In this document: piece by piece, positions 11,941 through 24,600 of the stretch
Numbering within the stretch: position 1 is the stretch's first letter
How the letters are laid out: every line of letters starts with the position of its first letter
Source: Calendula officinalis
Lineage: Eukaryota > Streptophyta > Magnoliopsida > Asterales > Asteraceae
Assembly (NCBI GenBank): GCA_963853835.1
Contig: OY970823.1
Coordinates: 10,062,001-10,126,000 of the forward strand
Reading direction: 5' to 3'
Length of the DNA stretch: 64,000 nt
Program-made: the position numbers and the translations under genes
The notes under the pieces: generated by a model
What the model saw: only the letters and a program-made list of their open reading frames with translations
Databases searched by the model: none
What the model was told of the DNA's origin: nothing

Positions 11941-14900
11941 AGCATCCAGATCCCTGAAGAAGGAAGAACATGACATATTGATAGTGGATGCTCTAGGCAC
12001 ATGACTAGAAATCTTCAAATTCTTAGAGATTTCAAGTCTTTTGAAGGAGTATATGTTGCTTTTGGTGAAAATCCAAGAGGAGGTAGGATTACAGGTAAAT
12101 GTACAGTATCAAATGGTAAGATTACTTTTGATGATGTATTTTATGTTGCTGAGCTTAAATATAATCTGGTTAGTGTCTCACAAGTATGTGATAAAAGAAC
12201 AAAATTCTTTTTACAGATATAGAGTGCATCATTATTCTCTTGACTTTATTTTAGATGAAAAATATGTTGTTTTAAGAACACCAAGGAGAAACAATGTGTA
12301 TTGCCTGGATATAGGGGGAGAACTCATTTCATCAAATGAGATCAACTGTTTTATATCCAAGGCAAACACCAATGAATCAGAACTCTGGCATAGAAGGATG
12401 TGTCACACAAATTTTAAAAATATGAATAATTTAGTCAAAAAGAATTTAGTAGTTGGTTTACCTTAAAAAGAATTCATGTGTGATCATCATTGTGTTGCAT
12501 GCCTAAAAGGTAAACAACACAAGACTTCTTATAAGTCCAAAGCAATCAATTCTATTTCTGATCCTTTGCAGCTCTTACATATGGACTTATTTGGTCCTAC
12601 AAATGTAATGAGTATTGGAAAGAAGCAGTACTGTCTTGTTATTACTGATGATTTTTCCAAGTATGCTTGGGTTTTCTTTCTCAGGACCAAAGATGAAATA
12701 AGTGAAATCATAAAGAATCTGATAGTCAAACTGGAAAACACAAGAGATCTCAAAGTGAAAGCCATTAGATGTGATAATGACACAGAATTTAAAAATGCTA
12801 ACTTAATTTCTTTTTGTGATTTTAAAGGCATTGACAGACAGTACATCTCACCTAGAAATCCACAACAAAATGGTGTAGCTGAAAGGAGAATTAGAACAAT
12901 CATTGAAGCAGCCAAATCCATGCTTGCAGACTCAAAATTACCAATTACATTTTGGGCTGAAGCTGTTAATACTGTTTGTTATGTTCAAAACAGAGTATTA
13001 ATAGTTAAGCCACATTTTAAAACACCATATAAAGAAAACCTTCAGTATGTTTCTTAAAATCATTCGGATGTCCTTGTACAATCTTAATTACAAGAGAACA
13101 AATTGGTAAGTTTGAATGCAAATCAGATGATGGAATCTTTGTAGGATACTCTACCCAAAGCAAAGCATACAGAGTATTCAACAAAAGGCTGAGGATCATT
13201 GAAGAAAGTGTGGATGTATCCTTTAATGAAAACTTGATGAATGAACAAGGAAATGGTCCAGATTGGCTATTCAATATTGATAATCTAACCAAATCTCTTG
13301 ATCTTAGTTATGATTGTAATCCAGGTGAAACAAACAATCAAAATCCACAAGGAGGATCATCACCATTTAATGGTAGTCAAGATACAATGAATTATATCCT
13401 TGTTAAAACTGATTCCACAGTTAATACTGAGGACAATAGTAACTCTGGTAACCCTAGCAATCTTGATACCAGTAATAACTCGAACTCACAGAGATACTAC
13501 TGATCCCAGTAGTAACACAGAAACTCAAAATGATGATGGTGAACCAAACAACACTGATGTCAGTAATAACAATGAACCACATGATTTGAATGAAAATCAT
13601 CTTCCTACTGATACCAGTATCAATGAAGAAACTCAAGAAGATCCAGAAAATCAAGAAGAAACATGGACAGATGTACAAGTTCCTGAATCCAATGAATCAA
13701 ACCTTGACAGTCAAATTATTGTTGATAAAGTTTCCAACTCTAGAACTGAAAAAAATCATCCCTTAGACTTAGTTCTAAGTGATGTGAATTCAAATATGCA
13801 GACTAGAAGCAAATTTAACTCAACTTTATATTCAAATACTTGCAATATAAGTCTAATATCTAATGAATGTTTATTTGCTTGCTTTTTATCATAGGAGGAA
13901 CCTAAAAAGATTCAACAAGCCATGAAGGACTCAAATTGGATTGAAGCAATGCAAGAAGAACTTCTCCAATTCAATTTACAAGCTGTCTAGACACTTGTAC
14001 CTCTACCAAAAGGAAAAAGGGCCATTAGAACAAGATGGATCTTTAGAAACAAGAAAGATGAAAGAGGTATAGTGATAAAAAATAAAGCCAGCTATAAGGA
14101 TTTTCTTGGCATATGCTTCATTCAGAAAATTCAAAGTCTATCAAATGGATGTTAAAAGTGCATTCTTATATGGGAAGATTGAAGAAGAAGTATATGTTTG
14201 TCAACCTCCAGTATTTGAAGATCCTGAACATGATGATTATGTGTACAAATTAGACAAAGCTCTATATGGCCTACATCAGGCACCAAGAGCTTGGTATGAT
14301 ACATTATCATCATACTTATTGAAGAACAATTTTTAAAAGAGGTGCAATTGACAAAACTTTGTTTATAAGAAAATTCAAAGATGATATACTACTGGTCCAG
14401 ATATATGTAGATGATATCATCTTTGGATCAACAAATGATCGACTGTGCAAAGAGTTTGCAGAGTTGATGCAGATCAAATTCAAGATGAGCTCAATGGGTC
14501 CAATGAATTTCTTCCTTGGACTCCAGATCAATCAAAGAGCAGATGGTATTTTGATTAATCAATCAAAATATGTCAAAGACATCTTCGAGAAATTTGCAAT
14601 GAAAGACTGTAAAAGTGCAAGCACACCAATGGAAACACATAAACACCTACATCCTGATGTTGTGGGGGAGGATGTAGATGAACATTTATATAGATCAATG
14701 ATAGGTTCTTTAATGTATTTAACTTCATCAATACCTGATATTATGTATAGTGTTTGTGTGTGTGCCAGGTATCAAGCAAAACCAAAGGAGCTTCACTTGC
14801 AGGCAGTCAAAAGGATCTTCAGATACTTGAAGGGAAAACCATCACTTGGTCTTTGGTATCCTCATGACTCACCTTTTGAACTTGTAGCCTACACAGATAG

Positions 14901-15255
14901 TGACTATGGTGGTGAATGTCAAGATCGAACATCTACTACTGGTGGATGTCAATTTTTTGGATCAAGATTGGTGTCATGGCAATGCAAGAAACAAACAAAT
15001 GTCTCAACATCAACTGCTGAAGCAGAGTATGTAGCTGCATCTGCTTGTTGTGCTCAAGTTCTGTGGATTCAAAAACAACTCCTAGACTTTGGTTTATCTA
15101 TTCTTAAAACTCCTATTTTTATTGATAATCAAAGTGCTATTAGTATTGTGAATAATTCAGTAAAACACTCAAAAACCAAACATATTGAAATAAGATTTCA
15201 TTTTATAAGGGATTGTAATGAAAAGAAATTAATTAAAGTAGAAAATGTTTTAAAA
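11941..15255 (+). pseudogene. Element A pol (broken): protease, integrase, RT, RNase H
   Basis: The protease motif DSGCSRHMT sits at about 11980-12006, just after an in-frame TGA. GAG-pre-integrase (WHRRMCHTNF region, 12387-12415) and the integrase core (12476-13057; MDLFGP, the IRCDND motif and NGVAERR) follow, with stops at 12464, 13055 and elsewhere. A low-complexity linker lies at 13200-13890. RT is split: part at 13900-14090, then 14106-14336 with VYQMDVKSAFLYGK, then YVDDIIFGS at about 14404-14430. RNase H motifs are YTDSDYGG (about 14890), STAEAEYVA (about 15010) and DNQSAI (about 15124). The C-terminal end of RNase H is missing because the frame runs directly into the next ORF. Confidence 0.88.
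13440..13625 (+). repeat. Short tandem repeat in element A integrase-RT linker
   Basis: Four degenerate units of GATACCAGTAATAAC separated by variable spacers, encoding D-T/P/V-S-N-N type peptides. Confidence 0.6.
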
Positions 15256-16651
15256 ACGGGGTATGAGGGAAGAACAGATATTCAAACTTTTCAAAAGGGT
15301 CTTCTTTCTCCCCAATGGAAGTATTTGGTTCATACAATTCAACATTGTATGTCACCAAAGAAAAGTACTTGGAATGAGCTCAACAGATCTATAGCATCTG
15401 CTATTGTCTGTTTGTGCACAAATCAAGTATTTAATTTTTCTAAAATGATTTTTGAAGGAATGCTTGGTAACCTGTCTGTTTCAAAAAATTTAATGTATCC
15501 AAGATTCCTTGCACATATTTTTGATTGTGAGATCCCAGATCTTGTAAAAACCAAAAACATTTTTCCCATTCCAGAATTAAATAAAAAGGTTTACTCAAAC
15601 ATGAACAAAAAGTTCAAATTTTCTAGAAAGGTAACTCCATTGTTTCCAAACATGATCTGTGATCAACCCCCTACTGGAGAAGGTTCAAGCCACCCAAATG
15701 AACCCCAACCCACTCCATCACCAAAAATAGCCCAAACACAATCCTATGAGTCCACTCAATCAACCTCACCTGAAAATGTCCTGAATGTGTCCTAGGAACA
15801 TGTTATTAAACCTCAGAGTGCTACTCTTCACTCTGAGGTGGACCAACCAATAGCCAAAATTATTTCCACAACTTTCAAAAGGAAAGAGTTTCCAAAAAGG
15901 ACACCAGGGAACCAATTGAGTCAACTCCCAGGCTCGAAGAGTTGTACTCCAAGGAGGAGAGAGGGCATGAGGAAAGGGCTCCTACTACTGATGCACCAAA
16001 GTTTGGTGCACAGGACAGTAGGAACATCATTAGGACCCAGATCTCGGAAACTTTGAGTGATGACTCATCATTTGAGGCAGCTCTCAAAGGACCCCGGTGC
16101 CAAGAAACCACAAGGGGAGGTACTTCTGCTTCTTTTAGGAAGAAGAGAGTATCTAAATCACCCAATTCATCACCAAGCAGTGATGAGGGTCGTTTGAAAC
16201 AAACTGAATTGATGGATAGGATGGAAAACCTTAAAGCCAATGTACCAAACAAGCCCGATGATCTACCTAGATGGAGTGAGGGTAGCATGGAACCAACACA
16301 ATTGACAGATATGAAGGAAAACCTTGAAACCACTGTACAACATTGTCATAATATTTTGAACAATCAAGGGAAAACCATGAGCTACATGAAGCACTACATT
16401 AATGTGATGAATAGAAGACAAAAGAGGTTCGATTACAAGCTTCAAAGACAATCCAATCTTATCATAAAATTAAAGAAGAAGATTGTTGATAGTGACACTC
16501 AACAGGTTGAGTTCACTAAGGGGGAGAATGATCATATACAAGAAATGATTGATAACTCAATTGCAGAAGTAACAGCCTCCCTCTTAAATTTGAAAGAAGC
16601 TCATGGAGAAACAGGTCAGTTTAATGATGAAGACCTGAACACAGGAGTTAG
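15256..16651 (+). pseudogene. Element A env-like third ORF, first part
   Basis: After the truncated RNase H the same frame (14359-15795) continues into a domain with LLSPQWKYLVHTIQHCMS and MYPRFLAHIFDC. These resemble the conserved domain of the third ORF found in asterid sirevirus-like elements. The counterpart in element B is at 19754-21140. It ends with a stop at 15793-15795. A second frame (15942-16651) carries a basic/acidic low-complexity part and a coiled coil (around 16370-16560), and is then cut by element B at 16651. Confidence 0.7.
16647..16651. other. Target-site duplication of element B, left copy
   Basis: GTTAG, repeated at 28137-28141 on the other side of element B. Confidence 0.97.
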
Positions 16652-17147
16652 TGTTAGGTCACAACAACCCTGGTTTGTAATGTTAATTGATAGATTATTA
16701 TACTTAGAGAAATATTAAAGTGATAACACAAGAATATAGTCAATGTATAAATCCACTAAGTGTGGTATGCTGCGGAAAAGCAATACCACTGATCAATTAC
16801 AAAAGATGTGAATGTGTAAAGTAAATTAGTAAGTACTCCTTTGCAAGATGATCTCTATTTATAATGTTATAGAGATCTTACATAATGAGCAAAGGAGTAA
16901 CCGAAGGACTAGGCAAGGAAAATGACTAAGATCAAGGGATTTGATCTTAGTCCGTTACTATACTGAGTATCACTCAGTCCTTCTACTCAGTATCACTATC
17001 TGATACTGAGTACTGATACTGAGTTCTAATACTGATCACTCAGTATCAGACCTAAACTTAGCTATATTATTCTACATATTAATCAAAGCTAGTCTAGGTT
17101 GTTTTGTTATCTTAAGATCCAAAGGGGTAAGGCTTTTTGCCTTAACA
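16652..17147 (-). repeat. Element B 3' LTR
   Basis: 496 bp beginning TGTTAGGTCACAAC and ending CCTTAACA on the plus strand. It contains a minus-strand TATA box (TATAAATA, 16856-16863) and a cluster of CTCAGTATC/GATACTGAG motifs (16968-17050) on its upstream side. Confidence 0.97.
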
Positions 17148-17161
17148 ATCTCCCCCTATCT
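17148..17161 (-). other. Element B polypurine tract
   Basis: On the minus strand TAGATAGGGGGAGAT directly abuts the 3' LTR, as required for plus-strand priming. Confidence 0.9.
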
Positions 17162-17228
17162 AATGATAACAAAACAATTACAAAGAAAAACTAAACAAAA
17201 TAAGCTACAGGCTGCAAAGTCTTCTTCT

Positions 17229-20200
17229 TTAGTCTTTGTTGATCGATTCAAACTCGTAGAAGACTTCTTTCTTCACATGGATGAACTCTTCTCTTTTCTT
17301 CAGTTCATCTTGCCTGTTGTTTAGTACAGCAACTATCTTTTTTCTAAACCAAGCATCTTCTTTCTTGGTTATCATCCATTTAAGGCCCACCAAATGGCTG
17401 ATAGGAGCTTTTGCCAAATCCGCTTCAGTAATGAAGCATTCCCTATCATCTGAGTCAGTATACATGTATCCAGATGTTGGATATATGGTACTCTTTTGAT
17501 CCTGAAAAATGAGATTGGGGGGAACAGTATATGTGGGAATTATTCTGAAAGTATTAAGACACTCAGGTTTGTTGTTCCTCATAGCTTCAGTCATCACACT
17601 GAGTGCCCTGTATTCTGCTGCATAAAGAATGCCTTTTTCATAGCATATAGCAGATACAGCCCAGATTTCATCCATCATCACTTGGGCTTCAGAAGATCTT
17701 GAGGGCATTTCCTTGATCAGTCTAGCAATTTTTATCCAATCATGAAGTCCCATATTTTGAATGTCATGGAGGAGAAACTTCATTGGAGGACTGACTGGCC
17801 CAGTACAAGTTGCAACAATTGATTTATCAACAGTTTTGACCTTTATTTTGTTGACAAACTCATTTAGCCAGTATATGTCTCTTACAGTTGGAAATGCTTT
17901 CTTCCTCAGCATACTCATCCTTGTTTCCCTATATCTTGTTCTTTGTGCCACAATGTTCCAATACTGTTCAAGTAATTCATCTCCAGTTCTTCTTACAGTA
18001 TGAGATCTTCTTGGAACATCTTCAGACTCAGATTCAGGTTCTTCCTTAACAGGGAAGAACTTTTGGGCCTCAATCTCATCCTCAGCTTCACTCTTTCCCT
18101 CAGTAAACTGAGCAGATCTTCTAGGTCTTGAGATCAGAGGAGCTGGATCTTGTTCTTCACTAGATTCTAAGGACATAACCACATTTGTCATTCTTCTGGT
18201 TATTGGTCTTCTAGGAATTCTAGAAGGTCCTTCAGCTTGAGATGAGATAGATTTTCTTGTATGCTTTTCATCATCTGAGAATGATGATGAAGAGGTTTCT
18301 TTATTTGCTTCATCCAATGCAAAGTTTAAAAAATCTTCTGATTCCACTGGATGTTCTTCATCTTCATCATCAGCAATGGGCCACACAAAAGGTCTATAAA
18401 CCACAATTTGTAAGTTATTTTCTTCTAGAGCAGGTGGCTCAGTATAAGCTTGCTGTGGTTGGTCATTATGAGTCTCCCCCTGAGCAGATGGCTCAAGAGG
18501 GTCTTGAACTTGTAATGCTGACCTAGTTCTTTGTCTTCTTCTCTCATACTGAATCCGAATTGGCTCAGTATGAGGGCTTTGCTGATGTTGTTGTTCTTGT
18601 TGTGGAGGTTGATCTTCATTCAATCTTCTTCTTTTCTCCCCCTGAGCAGATGGCTCAGTTTGATCAACCTCAGTATCTCTTTGTCTCTTCTCCCCCTTTT
18701 TGTTATCATTTGATGAGGAGGGAAGAGGATCAGTATCACCACCCATGTCCCCTTCAGGTTGTTCAAGAGTAGGGGAGGGCATGGGCTCAGTTGCAGCATC
18801 AGTATCACCAGCACCTCCTTCTCCTTCTCCTTCTTCATTGTGATCACCATGTGAACCTGGTGGAGTTTGTGGAGGCTGCTGTGGTTGTTGAAGGAGTGAT
18901 ACCGACTGTTTTATTAAGTCAATATCACCACTCATCTTGTCCATTCTGGCTAGTATTACATGTTGAGTTTGTTGGATGGCCAGAATGTGCTGCATGATTG
19001 CTTGCAGAGTCACTTGGTCTGCTGCAGTTTGAGAAGCCTGAATACCCTGCACAGATGGTGCTAAAGAAACAAAAATATAAAACTGGTTAGAATGAAAGGT
19101 TTATCAAATAGAATTGTGGTGTTGTTTAATTCTACAATCATATAAACAGAGTTTGTGAAGTCTGTATTTCATCTGGTATTGGATGAAATATTGTGGACTT
19201 GTGCATAGCATGTGTAAGAAGATTTTAGTAAAGGTGAGTGTGAAAATTTAAGTAGCTCAGTATAGGATAAGTCACATTTACTAAAAGGTTTGGGTGTGGG
19301 AATTCGAAGCCTGGGATGTGCTTCTTGTTATTTTCAATGTTTATCACTCGGTATTAGAGTGATAACAGAAATGTGGCTAAACCCCATTGGATATTTTTGG
19401 ATTTTGTGGCTTAAGGGTTTGGGATCATTTCTTGAATGATGCTACCCAACTCAAAAATAAGTTGGACATTATTCAAGCAGCACCAGTGGGTGTCAGTATG
19501 ACATCAACCACCATTGTCTCTTTAAATGTTGAGACAACTGTAGACTGACAATGATCAATTTAGTGTGCTCAGTATATGAATTTTGCATAGCAGCAGTGGG
19601 CTAGCTATGTTGGCCATAAGAGGATATATATTTGAAAGATCGTTTGAGACTTTGGTCAGTATTGAGTTGGTACTGGCCAATACTTAGTCTCTATTTGGGA
19701 ATGAAATATATATATATATATATATAAGTTTAAGGGTTTTTAGAAATTCATACCTGAGACTCTGTCAGATTCCCTTCGAGCATCTGCAGAGGTCGGTGCA
19801 GGATCATGTGTTTGTTGATGTGCAGCACCAACATCTTCAATACCGACCCCTCTGTCATGCTGAGCACCTTCCAGTGTAGTTTGTGCATATTGAATCTCCA
19901 CATCAAGAGGAACATGAGGTTCCTCAATTGGTTGAGCAGGTGGAGCTTGTTCTGGACCTGGAAGGTCAGCGGTGGCTGCAATAAAGCTTTGGGCTTGAAT
20001 AGATGCAGTTAATGATGGAACATTTGCAGGCTGCACCTCCTCAGATGATAAGTTGCCCATAATGATAGGAGAAACATTCCTTCTTCTTCTTCGAAGAACC
20101 AGTGGTGTGTCTTCTGAGGACTCAGTTTCACGATCGGTTTCAATATGTGGAGCAGCAAGATCTTGTGCAGGTGGAGAGATAGTTGGTTCTTGAACTTGTG

Positions 20201-21140
20201 GGACATCCTGCATCTCAATATCTTGACCAGCCTGTGCTCCATTTCCACTATCATCATCATTATCATCATCATCATCATCATCATTGTCTGACTCAGTATC
20301 AGACATGTGTTCTACATCATCAATGTGTTCTTGAACAATGGCCCACATAGGAGGACTTAGAAGAGGTTCTCCTTCTCTTGGTCTGTAAAAGAAAATCTTC
20401 TCACTGAGTGGAGGAAGATCAACTCTTGGACTGTGAAAATCATCATAAAGCTGTGTGGGCATTGAGTGTTGAAAGATGAGTGATAGAAATCTGCAGAAAG
20501 GGACATTGCGTTCCCTTGTGTTTGCTCGAACCAGTGTAGCTAATTCATTGAAAATTAGGCGAGCATAATCGATATTTCTTCCATAGTACAGAGCATGTAC
20601 TATTTGCATCCCAAATTCGTTTATTTGGTCCAAAGCTCCCGTCTTGTGGGTCATACATCGAATGATTGTTGTGATGAGAATACCCCACATGGGACCAAAT
20701 TCATTTCTTTTGATTGTGCCCGTTGTTCCTCTTCGACCCAGAAAAGGCAGTACAGAGCGTGCCTCTGATCTATCAACAAATGGGTCATACTGAGCTTGGG
20801 CGGGAAGTCTCAGTGCTTCACGAATGATTGCAGTAGAAACAAATGCCCTTCTTTGATCTCTAATTACCCACCCAGCAATCATATCTGGAGAATCGAGTGT
20901 AGCAGAGTACCAAAATTCGCATAGCATTTCTGGGTAAATTGCTCGAGGAGACAAGGTCAGTGCACGAGCAATTGGGCAATTCTTCATAAAAGTCACAATG
21001 TTTGTGAACTCTTGGCATGCCCAGGCTTGAGGAATATTGAAATTTGCTGTGATGTTGTTCCTCGCAAACCTGGGTACTTCATTATTTCGGAATTGGATTT
21101 CCGATTGAACTTCTGGAGCAACAAAAGTGTAATTCGCCAT
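17229..21140 (-). CDS. Element B third ('env-like') gene, two exons
   Basis: Minus-strand exon 1 is 21140-19754 and exon 2 is 19060-17229, proposed to be joined across a 693-nt intron (donor GTATGA at 19753, acceptor TTTGTTTCTTTAG at 19061). This gives an uninterrupted frame of about 1,072 codons. Unspliced, the first part is a 466-aa ORF starting MANYTFVAPEV. It has a folded N-terminal domain (RNEFGPMWGILITTIIRCMT region), a run of about a dozen acidic residues (around residues 285-300) and a low-complexity tail. Exon 2 begins with a coiled coil (IMQHILAIQQTQHVILARMD), then an acidic disordered stretch, then a folded C-terminal domain of about 330 aa. There is no signal peptide or clear membrane segment, so 'env' is only a positional name. 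Element A has homologous pieces. Function is unknown. Confidence 0.75.
19061..19753 (-). other. Putative intron in the element B third gene
   Basis: Bounded on the minus strand by G|GTATGAATT and TTTTTGTTTCTTTAG|CA. It is T-rich, non-coding, and contains a (TA)n run at 19708-19727. Removal joins two long ORFs in frame (phase 1). An acceptor 14 nt further on (TGTGCAG) would break the frame, which favours the chosen one. Confidence 0.65.
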
Positions 21141-21262
21141 CTGTGATTTTGATTTGAAAAAATTTGCTTGCTAAGAGAAAATGAAATCGTTAATCGCAGA
21201 GAGAATTGAAGATGAAAGAAAGAAATAACAGTTAAAAAAAAATTTGAAGTAAAAATAAACGG

Positions 21263-21271
21263 TTATTTATA
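21263..21271 (-). promoter_or_regulatory. Candidate internal TATA box for the third gene of element B
   Basis: TATAAATAA on the minus strand, 123 nt upstream of the ATG at 21140. A CT-rich leader (TTTCTTTCTTTCATCTTC) follows, as in plant 5' UTRs. The 460-nt gap between pol and this ORF holds nothing coding. Confidence 0.5.
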
Positions 21272-21339
21272 GGAGATTTGAAAGATAATTAAGGTATTGG
21301 GAAGTAAAAACGGCTGATTTGACTGCCTTATCCTCTGCC

Positions 21340-21374
21340 AACGGTAACTTTCTTATTAAGAAAGGTTACCGTTT
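21340..21374. repeat. Inverted repeat between pol and the third gene of element B
   Basis: Arms AACGGTAACTTTCTT and AAGAAAGGTTACCGTT are complementary with one bulge and a 3-4-nt loop, lying about 70 nt upstream of the candidate TATA box. It could act as a pol transcript end or an upstream element. Role unknown. Confidence 0.7.
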
Positions 21375-21603
21375 GAGCAGTATGAGGATTAAGCTCGGTG
21401 TAAGAGCCGTCATACCCCAATACCGAGTAAAAAAAAATTAATTTTAAAAAAACTTTAAAAAAAATATAAAAACAATTAATTTACTCTTGAAATTAAAAAA
21501 AATAAAAATTTTAAATTTTGATGATAACAGACTAGTGATACTGAGTGGTCAGTATCAACAGGAGTGATACTGAGCGCTCAGTTTTAAAGAAATTTAATAA
21601 AGA

Positions 21604-24600
21604 TTAAGGATTCAACATACCTAATTGCCCTAGTAAATACATAAACCTTTCCTCAGGAAGAGGTTTAGTAAATACATCAGCCAATTGTTCATTTGTTGGT
21701 ACATAATCAACTTCAACCTTACCTTTTTCCACATTATCGCGAATAAAGTGGTGTCTGATATCAATGTGCTTGGTTTTGGAGTGATAGACTGGGTTCTCTG
21801 TGATAGCAATAGCACTCTTGTTATCATAATGAATAGGGGTCTTATGAAAGTTGAACCCATAGTCTAAGAGTTGATACTGCATCCATAATAATTGAGCACA
21901 ACAACTTCCTGCAGCAACATATTCTGCTTCTGCTGTGGAAGTTGCTACTGAATTTTGTTTCTTGGATGACCAGCCAACTAATCTTCCACCTAGGAATTGA
22001 CATCCTCCACTTGTGCTCTTTCTGTCCAATCTACAACCTGCAAAATCTGCATCTGTGTACCCTTCAAGGTCAAAGTTTGAGTCTTTGGGATACCAAAGAC
22101 CCAGGTTAGGAGTACCTGTAAGATATCTAAAGATGCGCTTAACTGCTTTCATGTGTGATTCTTTAGGATCAGCCTGATACCGAGCACACAAACATGTGGC
22201 AAACATGATATCAGGCCTACTAGCAGTTAAGTAAAGTAAGGAACCAATCATACCTCGGTATGTGGATTGACATACTGGTTTACCAGTTTCATCCTTACTT
22301 ATCTTATCCTGAGTACCCATAGGAGTGTGCATGGAAGATAAATTTTCAAAGTTGTATTTCTTTAACATGTCATGCACATACTTACTTTGATTTATAAAAG
22401 TGCCATCAGGCTTTTGTTCAACTTGTAAACCAAGAAAGTAAGTAAGTTCTCCCATCATACTCATCTGATACTGAGTTGACATTATCTTAGCAAACCAGTC
22501 ACACATTGACTTGTCAGTGGAACCAAAGATAATGTCATCTACATATATCTGAATGAGTAAGATGTCAGAACCTTTCCTTTTTGAAAATAGTGTTTTATCA
22601 ATTTTACCTCTTGTAAACTTATTTTCAATAAGATACTCAGACAAGGTGTCATACCAGGCTCTTGGAGCTTGTTTGAGCCCATATAGAGCTTTATCAAGCT
22701 TGAAAACATAATGAGGAAATTTGGGATCAACAAAACCTGGAGGTTGTTTAACATAAACTTCTTCTTGTAGTTTTCCATTTAGAAAAGCACTTTTGACATC
22801 CATCTGATAAACTTTGAAATTCTTAAAGGCTGCATATGCAAGATACAACCTAATAGCTTCAATTCTTGCAACTGGTGCAAAAGTTTCATCATAGTCAATG
22901 CCTTCTTCTTGCCTGTAACCTTGAGCAACTAACCTTGCTTTGTTTCTGATGACAACACCATCCTTGTCCATCTTGTTTCTAAACACCCACTTAGTACCAA
23001 TAATAGTTTTGCCAGAAGGAGGTGGTACTAAGTTCCAAACTTTGTTTCTTTCAAACTCTGTGAGCTCTTCTTGCATAGCCTCTACCCAATCTTCATCTAA
23101 TAGAGCTTCATCAGCTTTCTTTGGTTCTATGGTAGATAGAAAACTTGAGAAAAAACAAAAGTTTGCAGTTGCTTGGGTTGGAAATTCTAATTTTCTTCTT
23201 GTTTGGACACCTTCTTCAATAGGACCAATAATGTTTGAGTGTGGATGGTCTCTGTGTTCCCTTAAATTGTTTCCTAAGGGAGCATTTGAAATAGGATCAA
23301 CAATATCTTGTTGATTTGGTGTGTTGTCTGTCTGATACTGAGTGGAATTCTGATCAGTATTAGACAGTGCAGGTTGCTGTTCATCTTCATTTTGCAGAGT
23401 TGATGTGGATTCTTGTGAAGTGTTGGATGTTTCACCTTCTTCATAAATAGAGTGGTTCAGATCATTAGTTGGAAACTCAGTATGGAGGTTATCTGATATG
23501 GGAACCTCAGTATTAGTCTCATTTGAGTGATACTGAGTTTGAACTTGATCAGTTTCATTAAACTTATTAGGAATAAAGTGTGGATGAAACTTAGGCTGTT
23601 CAGCAATGGAGTGTTCTGGATTGCATAGAATATCTATGCCACTTATGTCTTCACTTGCTGAGGTAGAATGCTCATTCTGATCTTCATCGAATGTGACATG
23701 AATGGATTCTACAATCATCTTGGTTGAGATGATATACACTCTGAAAGCTTTGGAGTGTGGAGAGTAGCCCATGAACACACCTTCATTTGCTTTGGGAGCA
23801 AATTTATTGAGATTTTGTTTTGTACTGAGTACAAAACATTTACTCCCAAAGATGTGGAAATATTCCACATTAGGAATCTTGCCATTGTATAACTCATATG
23901 GAGTCTTCAAATGTCTTTGGACTATAGTGGCTCTATTCTGAGTGAAGTTTGCACAGTTTATAGCTTCAGCCCAGAAACTCAGTGCCAGTCCAGCATGGCA
24001 TAATAAAGTTCTTGCAGCTTCAATCAGTGTTCTGTTCTTTCTTTCTACAACACCATTTTGTTGGGGTGTGTAGGCTGCAGAGAAGTTTTGAATGATTCCT
24101 TTTTCTTCACAGAAATCTGCTAATACTGAGTTCTTAAACTCAGTACCATGGTCACTTCTAAGTTGCTTGACCTTGTTGCCTTTTTGAAGTTCCTCTCTTT
24201 TTATAAAGGCAATGATTTCTGTTGTTGCATCTGACTTAGTCTTGAGGAAGATGACCCAAGTATATCTTGAGAATTCATCAACTAAGACTAGAGTATAGAT
24301 CTTTTTGGCCAAAGATGGTGTGCTGATGGGGCCAAAAAGATCCATATGTATCATAGTAAGAGGTTCATTGATGGAATGATTGACTTTAGATTTGAATGAA
24401 CTCTTCTTCTGCTTGCCCATTTCACATGCTGAGCATAACTTATCTTTTGAATAAGTAATTGTGGGCAATCCTCTCACCAGTTTCTTCATACTGAGCTCGT
24501 TGATATTTCTAAAATTGATGTGAGAGAGTTTCTTGTGCCATAGCCAATGTAATTCTGGCTTGACTTTAGAAAGCAGGCATACTCGAATAGTTGGGTCTAT

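Noticed and set aside
17229..21140. True envelope protein
   Set aside because: No signal peptide, no clear transmembrane segment and no furin-type site. The product looks acidic, coiled-coil and soluble, so only the position after pol recalls env.
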